The translations under genes were made by a program, and so were the position numbers. Positions 51,014 through 62,952 of a DNA stretch of 64,000 nt are shown in pieces. How positions within the stretch are numbered: the first letter of the stretch is position 1; each line of letters starts with the position of its first letter. Source of the stretch: Tubulanus polymorphus (lineage: Eukaryota > Nemertea > Palaeonemertea > Tubulaniformes > Tubulanidae); contig NC_134029.1 in NCBI RefSeq assembly GCF_964204645.1, forward strand, positions 19,550,450 through 19,614,449. The letters run 5' to 3'. The notes beneath the pieces were generated by a model that saw only the letters and a list, made by a program, of their open reading frames with translations, made no database searches and had not been told where the DNA came from.

Positions 51014-51540
51014 TTGACGATTATCATAACATTGATAATAATATATTTTCTTATATAGCTGTACTTATTCGATTTAATCATAAACCCAAGAATCATTAAG
51101 ATACAATAAGAAATTAAGTGGATATAAAAGAATCCTGTTGAGAAATGTTTGAAAATAAAAAGTGCCACGCTGTTGAAAGTTAAATCATGGAAATGTTGAT
51201 GTTTATGGCGTAACACGATCGGTATCGTCGGGTGTCGAATTGAGCTTAAGGCCGCCGGTCTAACTGGTGTCATTATTAGACTATCTTCTGTATCATCAGC
51301 GGTTTCGTGTATCCTTATTATGACCGTTGGCAAAAAACCGTCTTCCAATTTCAAACCCGCTCGTCGTCCGCTTTCGAGGTAATAAACGATATGATAATGG
51401 TCTCGATGATTCGATTTAACAAGACGTAAAGGTTTTACAAATTGATAGCGTCTGTCGGTCTGAGGGAGAGTCTGTCGGTCTGAAACGGCACAACTGAATT
51501 TGTCGTTTTGTATTCCGAATCTAAAAACTCGTCTGTCCAC
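50935..51540 (-). CDS. Longest uninterrupted open frame (about 200 codons), function unknown
   Basis: The frame is open for about 200 codons but starts at GTG; its first ATG is only about 90 codons in, so a gene would need an upstream exon. An AG precedes it (AAGCGCAG, about 51,544), with a poor pyrimidine tract. The first half is polar and protein-like (HIVYYLESGRRAGLKLEDGF); the second half is hydrophobic and AT-driven (HLISYCILMILGFMIK). Its last codons lie in a 130-bp duplicated repeat (50,881-51,013), which suggests it is part of an element or simply chance. No domain is recognised. Confidence 0.15.
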
Positions 51541-51759
51541 CGAACTGCGCTTGTCGATTCAAGCGGGGAGCAGTTGCCGATGGTGGAACAAGTCCTAGAG
51601 CGACTGGACAGTTTTCTTATGGTTTGTTTCTTAAATCAACACGCCAACTGCATAATATCGGTAGCCAGTCGCTGTTAGTCGACAGCCGGTACGGAAAACT
51701 GATAACATAATCGAAAGATAAGAAGGATGGATTATTGATCATTTGCAAACTAATACTAA

Positions 51760-52072
51760 CAGGTCCGTGCCGAGCTTTTTTGCGGGGCAGTTCTGTTTCC
51801 AGAAAAAAGGGCACTGTTTCGCGGTAAAAAGGGGCACTTCCGTTATGAAAAAGGGCAGAACTTAATTATGAAGTGGCCGGGTACTTGAGTCATTTGAGAC
51901 TACGTGAGAAGGTACGTGAGAATTTTTTTCATTTTCCAAAAATAAACATGCAAATTTTATCCAAATTTCGAAAACTTTTGACCCAAAAATGTTGGCACTG
52001 ACCCTTTGAAGGGCACTTTGCTTATTTTTGGGGTACGTTCGCAACCCCCGAACCCCCCTCGGCATGGGCCTG
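51760..52072. mobile_element. TIR element, CAGGTCCGTGCCGAG ends
   Basis: Ends CAGGTCCGTGCCGAG and CTCGGCATGGGCCTG form a 15-bp inverted repeat with two mismatches. The interior has repeated AAAAAGGGCA-type blocks and a terminal GCAACCCCCGAACCCCCCTC. A weaker relative of that terminal block is at 34,318-34,356. No coding capacity is evident. Confidence 0.5.
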
Positions 52073-52085
52073 ACTAGGGGTATCG

Positions 52086-52245
52086 AAAGTCCAACGCGTG
52101 CATACGACGCTGGAACCCGGAAACAGCAGACAAAAATATGTTTCCGGACGTTTATCTGTGTCGTTTGCGTTTTCGAGCAACATAGTTGATCATACATGTT
52201 TGTTTCAGTGTTTTCCCGTTTCCATGCGTCGTGTGCGTTGGGCTT
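52086..52245. mobile_element. GAAACATGTTTC-family element, both ends present
   Basis: Starts AAAGTCCAACGCGTGC and ends CGTCGTGTGCGTTGGGCTT. The interior has GGAAACAGCAGAC, TATGTTTCCGGACG and TGTGTCGTTTGCGTTTTCG. It sits 13 bases after the CAGGTCC element. Confidence 0.65.
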
Positions 52246-52984
52246 CAATTCCTTAATTTCTACCCAAAGGGGAATCGTCTTTTGAATCTTGAAAATATCT
52301 ACTTTCTCGCGCTGGTCTTTTTTCGATGTATTAGGCATGTACCGTCGCCGCGGCCTATAAAGCAAACAGCGCGGTACTTTTTACAACGTAGCAATAACCG
52401 TTTAGGAAATTTGCGGTCACTATTTGCTTAATCCATTGATTGGTTAACATTTGTTGTAATTTCCTTCGGCGGCTCTCTCTGTGGTGTAGTGTGATTTATT
52501 GACGTTGCTCAGCGAACGAGTCTTCTGCTACAATCTCTCTCTATCTCGATCACGAGTGGATTAATACCCGGCATTAATTATGATCTGATGTAGTCTGAGG
52601 GTTGATCGAATGATTTGAAACTGATTAAGCTCGCGTGGCGCGCGCGTTCGTATACGAGATTGTGCCGACCGTGTATCGTTCGATCTCGCGTCTTATCTGA
52701 CAATTAATTTAGATAATATTTAGATATTAAAGCTTACATCACATTTCGCGAGTCACGAGCGCGCGGAAATCGCTGCCAAATTTTCATCTCGAAATGCCAT
52801 TATTCTAGCGTGCGGAGCTGAACACCAGGAATCCTAGGTTCCTATGAAAACATGTTTGTTTTTTGCAATATACATATGTAAATTGAAAATATGTAAACTA
52901 TGTCGAAAAACGGAGATTTTCAATCCCATAAGCAATTCGAAATTCCCAGCTTACGTGAGAGCTATCATCTCCAACTTGTACCAA

Positions 52985-53116
52985 CCTGCCACCTTCCGTA
53001 ATTGGTTAAAGCGCTCTTTTGACAAATCAGTTAACTCTTTCACTGCTGAGACGCTGTCGTATGCACCCTATTGATACGGTATGATACAATGAACCGTGTT
53101 AGGGTAACGACTTTTT
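52985..53116 (+). repeat. Direct duplication, copy 2
   Basis: Same orientation as copy 1, 2.1 kb away, with a short deletion (GTCGTATGCACCC against GTCGTAGTATGCACCC). Confidence 0.75.
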
Positions 53117-54089
53117 TGACGATATCCTATCGCCGTCACGTGGCTGTGGCCAGATTTGGGGAAGGTCGAATATGAACCTAGTTCTAAGACGGCTGTATAT
53201 TGATCATCAGACGCCGTGCTTCCGAACTGTTGAAAAATTCAATTCGCGCTCTTCCCATTAGACTTCGCGTTTTATGGAATTTTAACGAGATATTTGATAC
53301 CCGGGGATTGAAAGCGGATAGCCGAACACACAATCGTCATCATCCCAACCAATAACGAGAACGCAATTCTCGAGGTGTTGAAATTCAGCCCGGTTCGGAA
53401 AAAAAGACTCAATTCAAAATGTCTCCGAGCGACTGGCGACGTGTTTTGACATTGTATGCCGCGTCGATAAAACAATGCAGACTATTAGGGTGAAAAAATC
53501 GATATCATTTACACCTACGGTCGTTCCGCCCTCGTGCTCTACACCGAAAGTGGGTGTCGTTTTTAGCGGTTCGATTCGCCATAACGTTGACGCGAGAGTA
53601 AAATATAGATTACTGAACTTTAATCCGCCCTAAGGTATGAAAATAGTGTCGAACAGAACGACGGACTAGACAACTAAAGATTATTTTGGTTTTTGACTTC
53701 TCTGCTGGAAAGTATATCATTATTTCCTTGACTTTTTTGCCCGTTTTGTCGAAGTTTCCAGAACGAGAATTCGAAAAGTCGGTATTTTCTATAACATCTC
53801 TTGCCAATTGACTCAAAAACATACAACGTGGGCTTTTCACTTAAACGAGGATAGATTTTTCCCAGAAAATCATTATGAACTAAAATACTTTAAGTGAATT
53901 AAGTTATCATAGTTGCTGTAAGTTAGTTGCATAAAATTCTTTTACTTGTAATAATTCGGAAATCTTAAACATGAACAGAGTTGATCTAGTTTTTATGTAA
54001 ACATGAATTCGCCATTTAAACAACATGGCGTCATTGTTTAGCACCATCTGCACGCGTAGAAAATTTGGAAATAATGCTATTGAAAATAG

Positions 54090-54101
54090 AATAATAATAA
54101 C

Positions 54102-54152
<51 letters not shown>
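54090..54152. repeat. (TAA)n microsatellite
   Basis: About 20 trinucleotide units with one CAA variant near the start. Confidence 0.95.
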
Positions 54153-54154
<2 letters not shown>

Positions 54155-54855
54155 CTATTTTGTTTATATTGCTATGCTATAAAACAATCGTAATATTAAA
54201 AAGGTTAATAAAAGAATGATTATTATAGTGTCAACTCATACTAAACCAATGGCATGCAAGGACATAAAATTGAAATTAAACAAGGATCAGGTGAATGTAG
54301 AGGCTTTGCTAAAAATACATCGTCCTTCATAGGTCTAGGAAGATTCTGTAGAATCTTTATGATTATGATTTAGTAATTGTCTTTTATTTGTCAACATGAA
54401 TTTCATCAGTCACAATTTAACAGGCGCGTTACAAATATCACTGTTTATTCATTTATTATCTATCTATCTACCATACACTAAATAACAAAATTAACCAATA
54501 ACGAATAAACCATGATTATAATGAATCCTATAATAAATCATAATAACTGAACTCATTCAAAAGTCGTTATATGGTTGCGTATACTAAATTGTTGAAACGA
54601 CTTATTGACTTGTACCAGGCTCCCGATACTGTTCGGTCAAAATCTACTCGAATACGCGCCTCTCGGCTACATTATTCTATTCGCTTCGAGAACTAGTTGT
54701 TCCCTTTTTTGCGGCAGTTCATGAGCATTCATACTATGTACCGATAACTCGTAGATAAGTGGTCAGTAATGACAGTAGCAATTTCGCGCTGATGTTCATC
54801 TATACTACTGCCGCTGGAGTTTATTCCGCCGTACGTATTTTCTCACCGCCGCGTC

Positions 54856-54912
54856 GCCTCTCTCCCCCTCACCTCTCTCCCTCTCCCTCTCCCTCTCTCT
54901 CTCTCTCTCTCC
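54856..54912. repeat. CT-rich tract (CCCTCT and CT units)
   Basis: Imperfect CTCTCC followed by pure (CT)n, ending in CCTTTTTTG. It lies in the long intron of the Ig gene; no splice acceptor exon follows. Confidence 0.85.
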
Positions 54913-55424
54913 TTTTTTGTTTTTCCAAGATGGGATTCGCGATTGCTTACTCTGTAGTAAACTGATGCGGCGTAAGTGTTGCATATCTCGCAATTTCTAC
55001 CCGATTTAACGTGCACTCGAGATAGTGAGACTCGGCCGCCAAGCCGTCAGCCTAGTCGGCTCCTGCACATAATAGGCTTGTCGGCGGCGAATTAACCATT
55101 TTACAGTTGCTAGCCGCCATTTTGTTAGGGTACTTGATATGTCCTGTATTGTTGGGTCATTTTTTTCTCTATTTGTGATGCGTGTTTTTTTCATATTTCA
55201 TCGGTCTATAGATTGATTTTTTACAGCTTTGGCAGCATTCCAACCTTGTGATATCTAGTTGTCAGTTATGTAAAACTAAATTGTCAAATTTGCGGCAACG
55301 AGATCGATATAAAAAAAAAAAACCTACGACAGGTTTTGGCCACACGCGTAAATTTCAGGGAACGCAACTTTTACGCAACGTTTGTTATTCTAAGAAATAA
55401 TTCTCGATAAAATTCAAACATTTC

Positions 55425-55585
55425 AAATTCAATTCAATTCAATTTTTTTTACTCTCAAACCCTTGCGGGAGGTATTAAAGGGAATACAAAATTATAATGA
55501 AATATATTCAAAGTAACAAAAATATTTTTTTGATAACGTAAAAATTACAAGAAACATATTTACAGAATTTATACTTAATTATTCT
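55425..55585 (+). repeat. Probable dispersed repeat, CAATTCAATTCAATTT start
   Basis: (ATTCA)n leads into ACTCTCAAACCCTTGCGGGA and GGGAATACAAAATTATAA. A related start occurs at 61,562 (CAATTCAATTCAACTT) and a weak match ACAAACCCTTACGGAG at 8,303. Evidence for a family is limited. Confidence 0.3.
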
Positions 55586-56540
55586 GAGGCAATGTCACAT
55601 ACATAGGCCTTGGAGTAAATAGACCAACTGGAACTATGCGCATAAACGAAATTAAGAATTTGAAGATATCCTAGTTTCTATAGCTATGAATATTGTCGGT
55701 TCGTTCGAGAGAAATCTCTCCTCGTCTCGGGGAGCGACTCGATCGAGTATGTATTATAGCGTTATTTACCTCCTTCTCGGCGTCACGTATATCTGGACCT
55801 ATATAGCACGCAATTACATTACGCATATATACGAAAACCTGAGCGTACACAAACACGGTTTTCAATAACTGAATTCATTTGTTAAAAGAGACGTGCTGAT
55901 TTTTCTCAGCACGCACGCCGCTACGGAAATAGACACGCGCACAAAAATACATATTACTCGTTATTTATGCACGGGATAAAAACAAGTTAACTACATTTTT
56001 TATTCATCAAAAATGTAATTGGCGCATGGATATAAATGGAAAAAAAGCTTTATAGCTACTACTTCATTTCGTGGCGAATGAAAGTGATGCATTCCATTAA
56101 CGAAATAAAGAACGACGAGTCGTTGATGTGTCAAACCCATTAGTGTTAATGAATAGTTAGCTCCGAATGACATTGTATTTCACGCAGATTGTTTTCCTTT
56201 CTTGTCCGACAGTAAATGAACAGACGAATGTTTTTTGCGTGTTCATTCGGTTTCTTTTACGGTAAGAATGATCTTACGTAACGCGTTTGACTCTTGAAAA
56301 TATCAATAGCGCGAATTCGAAACAAGTGCTTTTCTGTAATGAGATGAAGAACCAGTTAGTTTTTCAATCCGCGGGTTCTAAGGCGGATACAATCGGAACG
56401 GAGTAGTAATTTCGCAAGAACCAGGCTTTACGAGGCACACATAGAAGAAGAGACGAGAAGATACACAATATCCGTGTAAAATGATAACGAGAGAAATCCG
56501 ACAATAGATTCAACCAAAACGAGAAACTTAAATAGACGAG

Positions 56541-56598
56541 TATATATATTTGCGCAACGTTTCGGCTAAAGCCTATTAGCCATCACCAGGCGTACTCA
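56541..56598 (-). other. Hammerhead-ribozyme-like motif, probably degenerate
   Basis: On the minus strand CCTGGTGA is followed by a hairpin GGCTAA-TAGGCT-TTAGCC and then CGAAACGTTGCGC. The hammerhead core is CTGATGA, stem II, GAAA; here one core base is changed (CTGGTGA). Stems I and III are not obvious. Such motifs are known in retroelements such as Penelope-like elements. Activity is doubtful. Confidence 0.3.
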
Positions 56599-57325
56599 TG
56601 GGGGCACATAGAAGAACACTCTATATATAATATTTCTAAATATTTTCCTGTCTTCTATGTCGTGACTTTTTCCCCTTGATAGTTGACTAGGGTTAATTAG
56701 ATATACATATATATCATATCAAAATTCATAAACAATACTGTTCCGTACGACGAGTGGTCAGGACACATGATCTGATCAACTATCACCCTGACTATCATTC
56801 CGTTTTTCTGTGAAATAATATTGAATTGGCACTAATCGAAAAAGGATACTTGCAATTCTACGTACGTACGTCAATGATCAATTCATCCCCGGAGTAAATG
56901 AATTCGACTTTCAAAGAATTTACTCTTAAGCCAGGCTAAGCGTTCTAAAAAATGAAGGATTATTCAGTCTGAAGCGTAATGCGCCGACTATTTCGATATC
57001 GCGTCTCTCATAGCCAGGCAGTAAATCTCGGCTGCCCTGCTGGCTGCTGCTGTTATGGTTGTGATTATTTACATCGAGAACGAATTACCAACGTCATTTA
57101 CAATTCTGTGAAGTGCCCCGCTTGATAGAATCAACACGAGAAATCTTAGAATTGACCGTGAGATATGGCGATATGCGTATATTGTGACTGTCATTTCATT
57201 GCGTACACCTACTACACAGGTCGCCTTCTCGGTTTTTGCCTGAAGGCTGTTGCAGCGGTGTATTTAGCTCGAATGTTACTAATATCGTTGACTAAGAGAT
57301 GTGAAAATGGCTTCATTTGCTCGTG

Positions 57326-57435
57326 TTGAAATTTCACCTAGTCCTGGCAGAGGTTGTCTCCACAGAGATCTCCGTCGCTCTACGATCCCAGTGTCTGTGA
57401 TACATCAGACACTAAGGTTCTAGGTGAAGTTGAAA
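57326..57435 (-). repeat. Diverged copy of the TAGTGTCTG repeat, inside a foldback
   Basis: The reverse complement reads TTAGTGTCTGATGTATCACA, GGGATCGTAGAGCGAC and ACTAGGTGAAATT, matching the 48.5 kb repeat. The ends form an inverted repeat (TTGAAATTTCACCTAG against CTAGGTGAAGTTGAAA). Confidence 0.5.
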
Positions 57436-58656
57436 TAAGAAAAGATCGGCCATTTTTTGAAATTCTGACAATTATGTTTCCTGTGTTTTTCTGCCTACAA
57501 ACCATGATATTGATGTTTTAAAAATGATTTCTTTGTTGGCATGGAAACATATTGTTAAAATTGATTTCGTTCATAAAATGGAGTCTCTTTTCTCTGATTC
57601 AAATGATTTAAAGAAGATTTTTTTGGCATTGCTTCAATTCATTGCAAATTGATATAAACACGATGGTTTATTTAGACTGCACAGTTTCACTGGGCATATC
57701 AAGACTAAATTGAGGTTTGTGTTCAAAAGTCTAAGAGAGATTCCCCAACAAATCGATGTGAAAAGAAAATGTACCACAGCAATTTTTCGAGGTACTTGTC
57801 GAAAGCTTGAAATGCACGTGCACACGCGCGGTTCATCTTGATTCGGTCCGTTGTGCATTTCGGATCGCGAGTCAACTTGGGAATGCTCGAAAGTCAACAT
57901 GCGAATGAATGCGTTATGCAAAATAGCTACCGCAGCGTGACCCTGACCTCGGCTATATCACATAGCAGCCTCTTCAATGCATATGCTCGATTGCTTTAAT
58001 TGGACATACACAAGCCCTATTTTCCGAAAGAAAATACCATAGGTCAAATTGCTTCCCTTATATACAGTGTTGAATTTGTCTCAGCCTCTTAAGACGACGA
58101 TTCTAAATTCTAGACTTGTTCGTCGAAGAAAATATGTTACAAGATTGGATATCGCCAAACTACAATCCCTGTATAATATTCGCTTCGTGATTCGTACGCC
58201 TAATTCAGTCGGATATGTACATACACGCATTTTCCATCCGAGGGCACATCGTTCGTTGCTCGAGGCTCATTGAAATTTCCATTCCGTCTGGAAACGAGAT
58301 CCCTAAACAGTAACCTCTGGCATTTCTATCGGGTCAAGATCGCTCGGGAGTATGCATTTTCATACAATTGATTTTCGTGTATACTTGAGCTGAATGAGAA
58401 TTGATAGATATTGCTATTGCTAGTCGCTATGCAGCATATATGTAAACCTTATTTGATACTTTTTCTAACGCGCGTTTTCGTCATCGATTTCAACAACATT
58501 TCGCTCCCACTCGTCCTGTTTACGATTACAACACCGTAGAATTGATAAACGCTCATTGTAACTTAACGCTCGGAAATCAATCTCGACACACTGCTATTAT
58601 CCCGTAATTGTCATGCAGGTAGTGATGCGTATTTTCGTTATTTTCTATCTTTTCAG

Positions 58657-58763
58657 TGCTCGGTCTGCAGCCGACGTTCGACGTGCCCGTAGTCAACATA
58701 TCGATGGTCGCGACTCAGACGGCCGTACTGCCTTGCTCGGTCGAAAACCTGGGAACTTACGAG
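58657..58763 (+). CDS. Ig-superfamily adhesion protein, exon with first half of Ig domain 1
   Basis: The exon follows a textbook acceptor (TTTTCTATCTTTTCAG) and ends at a GTTAGA donor. After two bases of a split codon it encodes 35 residues beginning LGLQPTFDVPVVNISM and containing AVLPCSV, the B-strand cysteine of an Ig fold. NIS is an N-glycosylation sequon. It ends GTYE in phase 0, and the next exon starts VVW, which places the core Trp 12 residues after the Cys, as expected for a V/I-set domain. The product would be a secreted or GPI/membrane-anchored neural-type cell-adhesion protein of the lachesin / DIP / IgLON group. Family membership is established knowledge applied to this motif pattern; the exact orthologue cannot be named from one domain. 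Confidence 0.85.
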
Positions 58764-61700
58764 GTTAGATGAATGATTTGTTCGTGATAATGCACGAAAA
58801 CCTTGCCGGTATAGATACCGATAGTCAAACGTATATTTGACCAGAATTTGACTCGAATTTTTGGCGGTGGTGCCAAAAAATTGACGTAGATTATTTTCAC
58901 CTTCGGCCAACCATCTACGTAAATAACTAATCGCCGAGAGCAAATGATATCCAATTCCGTTCGATTTCATGCTTTGTTTTCATTAGAATCGTTGTTTAAC
59001 ATTTTTCGAATATAGGTTGTTGACTGCATTGTAAACAAAAAACTTAAGTAGAACAGATTAAATCGATGCTATAATACTGCATCGTCGTTTTATTTGTGCC
59101 TAAAATTTATACCTTAAAATATTAAAACAACTTGGGTAATCGGAGTTAGTCGTCGAACCTTGTGAAACAGAATGTCAGCTAGTCGGAGCTAGTCCGGAAA
59201 TTGTCGACCACGCGACTGAGCACGGTCGCTGTATTTCAGGGGCCACTCGCTCAAAAGTTAGTTAAAGATAACAGGCGGGTGGATACCATAATAACAAATT
59301 CAAGTTTAAGTTTATTTAAGTTACAATGTCAACTAAGTAACTATGTCAACTACCCACTGGACATTTCTAACCAACTTTTGAGCAAATGACCCATGACCTA
59401 TGGCCGACAATGTAAAATGCGTTAGACCAAATTATAGTGCGTTCGATTATTAGCTCCGATCCACTAGTCGACTAATTCTAAAACTGAAGTTCGCCCTAGT
59501 TATTGACTTAATGCGTCTTTTACCGAAAGATGCATTATCTTATGTGAAACTTAAGCCCAAAATGTGTTTGGTTTAAAGATTTTTTCCGAAGTTGATTGGA
59601 CCGTTATGCGGGAGGGAACGTACACCCTTCAAATCGAAGCGTGTTGTTTACCGTCGATTCATCAGCTTCGTTCGAATCGTTATCGAAGCGATCGCGTTGC
59701 ATTTCATTTCCTTTTCGGATTCGTTTTCGGTACTCGACGGTTTCGAGCACCGATCCAAACGAGCTTGCCAATCGTGCCGAGCGCGCGAGCGTCGAGAATT
59801 TTCAGTTCATACGTTTTATCTCGATATTAATAATACCCGATTCGTTATAGTTGGTTTTTTCGTTCGAACTCACACACGAGTCGAAACCCGGCGCTCGCGA
59901 AAATCCATCATATTTGCAATTATCGGTGTCGTGGCTAGCAATGATGCGTGCTGATACTGGGGCTACAGTACACTGGGCCTGATTGAATCTCATGATTGAT
60001 CGGCGCCAACCGGTTTCGGCCTCGACAGAAATTATTTCATTTTCTCATGAAAAAAAAATCACGAAAACGATCATTTGAGCTTAATGACATTGTTCTACGT
60101 TGATTTAACTATTACCGCGCATCTGATGCAATCTCGATTTGCGAAAGTGAAACTCGATTAAAAGTTCTATCCAAAAATACTCTCGATTCTCCGTTTGATA
60201 TATTTCGGCTGCCATCGGCCATATCTGCGGCAATTTGTTTCGCGTTTCTATACTCGCGGCCGGTAACGATTAACTTTTCAAATTATTTTTTTGTGAAAAA
60301 TGTGATGACATTCAAACTAATGCAATGTGGAGCGGACATCGACGCCTTCAGCGCGCATGGTTACTGTATTAATATTACTATACGGTGAAATTTTATAAAT
60401 GATTCACTGACGCTCGATTCTTTACCGCTTCATACAGCGATGGCCACATTCGTGAACATATATAGATGCTCAATTACTCCGATCGTCATTACTCTTTATG
60501 AAAGCTTTAACTTTCTCCGCAAATTAGATTTATGCCGAAACCCGTCGCGATGCACGGCGCTTTTTAATCGTTGATTATGTTCCAATTACTCCTCGCCGCA
60601 TGTCGGGTACACGGGACATGTATGGTATAATCATCCTGGACATCAACTGGATCATTCCAATCTTTACTGAATAATTTGTAAAAGTAATGATATTCTAGAA
60701 GTGCGTAATAGTTTTCGGATTCGAAGATTTCTGCTACATAAAGTTTGGATGTATTACAAATTGTAGCACTATTAGATTGTCAAATTGGGTTAAACGTTTG
60801 AAATTAATCTTTCATGGGGTTATCCAGAGTGGAGTTTGCCAGAACCCCTTGAACTAAATATCCCGTAACCATTTGCGAGGACCTTCTCTCGACATTCTGG
60901 TACAACATCTGAACACCAGATATTCTCTGAACTTTCAACTTTTGAACAAGAAATGTGACAGGAATTTCAAGTGAAAGCCCAGTCAAATTCCTCATTGATT
61001 CAATTAGTTCTGGTTGACGAATCTTTTGAGTTTAATGCCTGGAGATACGCCGCATTCCTAAGCCACGAGTATTTAAATTGGCTGCTTGGTGATTGATTTG
61101 GAACGATTTACGGGCTTTGCAATCTCGAAGCGCGAGGTGCAGAAGTGTTGATGGTGATTAGGTGCGCAAATATGTTTTTCCCCGGTTGAAGGACAGCGCG
61201 GCAGGCGTAATTAAGAAATAGATTTCTTTTCCAAAAATCACGAAGCCAACAGATTTATTTTCTACATTACTTAACGAAATATTCACGTATTTTTTTCATC
61301 TTACTTATTTATATATAAACCCTATATTAACGAGCACTCTTTCGTTATACACGCATTATCTGATTGATGATCGTCGAAGTCGAGACGAGCGAAAATGACT
61401 TCGTCCTTAATTTTCTATCATCGTTTTATCAAGAGTGAAATGTAACTCGGCATTCGCGTCTTTGCGACCGTCAAAACTCTTCTTGTTCTGGGATCGTTCT
61501 TCGTGACGTTGGATTGTCTGGGGCAGTTAAATACTATATAGTTTTTTGTCCGGGTCTATACAATTCAATTCAACTTAATTCCATATTTTCATTACAGAAA
61601 ACCAGGAAATATATAAATGTCTGCGCTAGCGTGGATGTAGAAGATAGTTCTGCTGTCAATGCTAGCTTACAAAATTAACTTCACAAATAAGGATACTTTT

Positions 61701-62162
61701 TTCTGGAGTTTAATTTCACTAAGCAATGTCCTGAACATGATAACCTGGGATTGGAAAAACGCCGTCAAAGAAACGTGCATTATTTCACCTATTATATAAA
61801 TAAGGCTACAATATCATTTTTTTCTACCCCATCAAACTATGCACATACGAAACATCGAATGGTCCATCGTCCTCGCACGGCGTAATGAGAATAGATACTT
61901 TTGATAATGACGGATAAACACTGGTTATGAATATTTGATGACGTCTCACGTCATTATTCTGCCATTTTAGCAACGATCACGGCACGTATGGTCTTTACTC
62001 GTCAATAACAATCTCGGGTGATGCTCTCATGTACGATCCGTGAGACGATTTCAGCATCTACATACTGCCTCCGTAATGGCGGCCGCCGCACCTTCTAATG
62101 AGAAATGTTATTTTCTTTTCCGTCGCAGTCGTCGTTTTTATCGGCGTCGTTGTGTTTTGCAG
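58764..62162 (+). other. Intron splitting Ig domain 1 (3.4 kb, phase 0)
   Basis: GTTAGA donor and TTGCAG acceptor, phase 0, lying between the first Cys and the core Trp of the Ig fold. Apart from unremarkable AT-rich sequence and short chance open frames (the longest at 59.6-59.95 kb is not protein-like), I see nothing specific in it. Confidence 0.8.
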
Positions 62163-62367
62163 GTGGTGTGGACGGATAAAAGTCACCAAACGTTAACGTA
62201 CAACGATCGGAGAGTCGTCGACGACAGTAGAATCAGTATCGAGCGACCGTATAAAAAAGAATGGAACCTGGTGATTCGAAGCGTGCAGCACAGCGATCAG
62301 GGTATCTATCGGTGTTCAGTGAACACGGATCCCGTAAAAAGTAAAGAAATTTACCTCAAGATAAAAG
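62163..62367 (+). CDS. Ig-superfamily adhesion protein, exon with second half of Ig domain 1
   Basis: This is the most clearly coding stretch in the window. The acceptor is TTGTGTTTTGCAG and the donor is G|GTAAGA at 62,368. The exon is 205 nt: 68 codons plus one base (phase 1). It encodes VVWTDK (core Trp), a D-R-R-x-x-x-D-S-R strand, WNLVIRSVQHSDQGIYRC (the L-x-I ... D-x-G-x-Y-x-C F-strand signature) and then SVNTDPVKSKEIYL. The NTDP motif after the second Cys is shared with arthropod DIPs and related lachesin-type proteins. The Cys-to-Cys distance, with the previous exon, is 60 residues. Phase 1 at the domain end is the usual boundary between Ig modules, so further Ig exons are expected beyond 64,000; none is visible here. 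Confidence 0.92.
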
Positions 62368-62515
62368 GTAAGAAAGTCCCACTCGAAAATTCCCCTATAC
62401 GCGGCGCTTTCGCAATTTAGCACGTGCTACTACGCATTTCCGTTACTCGCTATGTAAATGTGAAGAATTTGAATGCCACCCTGTTCCATTTAATCATTCA
62501 ATGAATTAGTTCATT

Positions 62516-62952
62516 AAGCCCAATGCACACGAAGCGTAGAAACAGGGAAACGTTGAACTGAAACACGAAATCAAACATGTTTGATCTTGGAAACATTAAA
62601 CGCATACGACGCAGGGAAACGCTCGGAAACATGTTCCTGTCTTCTGTTTCCGTGTTCCCATGCGTACAGGGAAACGCTCGGAAACATGTTTCTGTCTTCT
62701 GTTTCCGTGTTCCCATGCGTACAGGGAAACGCTCGGAAACATGTTTCTGTCTTCTGTTTCCGTGTTTCCATGCATGCGTACAGGGAAACGCTCGGAAACG
62801 TGTTTCTGTCTTCTGTTTCCGTGTTTCCATGCATGCGTACAGGGGAACGCTCGGAAACGTTTTTCTGTCTTCTGTTTCCGTGTTCCCATGCGTACAGGGA
62901 ATCGCTCGGAAGCATGTTTCTGTCTTCTGTTTCCTTGTTTCCATGCGTCGTG
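62516..62952. mobile_element. GAAACATGTTTC-family element with internal tandem expansion
   Basis: Starts AAGCCCAATGCACACGAAG and ends CCATGCGTCGTG before the usual GCGTTGGGCTT. The middle has expanded into a tandem array (62,613-62,950). It sits in the intron 150 bases after the Ig1 exon. Confidence 0.7.
62613..62950. repeat. Six tandem units of 55 or 59 bp, nearly identical
   Basis: Units start at 62,613, 62,668, 62,723, 62,782, 62,841 and 62,896 with AGGGAAACGCTCGGAAACAT, continue TGTCTTCTGTTTCCGTGTT and end CATGCGTAC. Units 3 and 4 carry an extra CATG (59 bp). Unit differences are few, so the expansion is young. Each unit is a partial palindrome (GGGAAA...TTTCCC or TTCCC, and GGAAACATGTTTC at its centre). 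Overlapping open frames on both strands come from the repetition, not from coding. Confidence 0.9.

Larger units (their letters stand above)
53117..58656. other. Last part of the long intron: microsatellites and repeat fragments only
   Basis: Between the annotated (TAA)n, CT tract, hammerhead-like motif and 57.4 kb repeat I see no coding exon on either strand. Confidence 0.45.

Noticed and set aside
51862-52365. 167-codon minus frame
   Set aside because: Runs through two mobile elements (51,760-52,072 and 52,086-52,245); the translation is repeat-derived.
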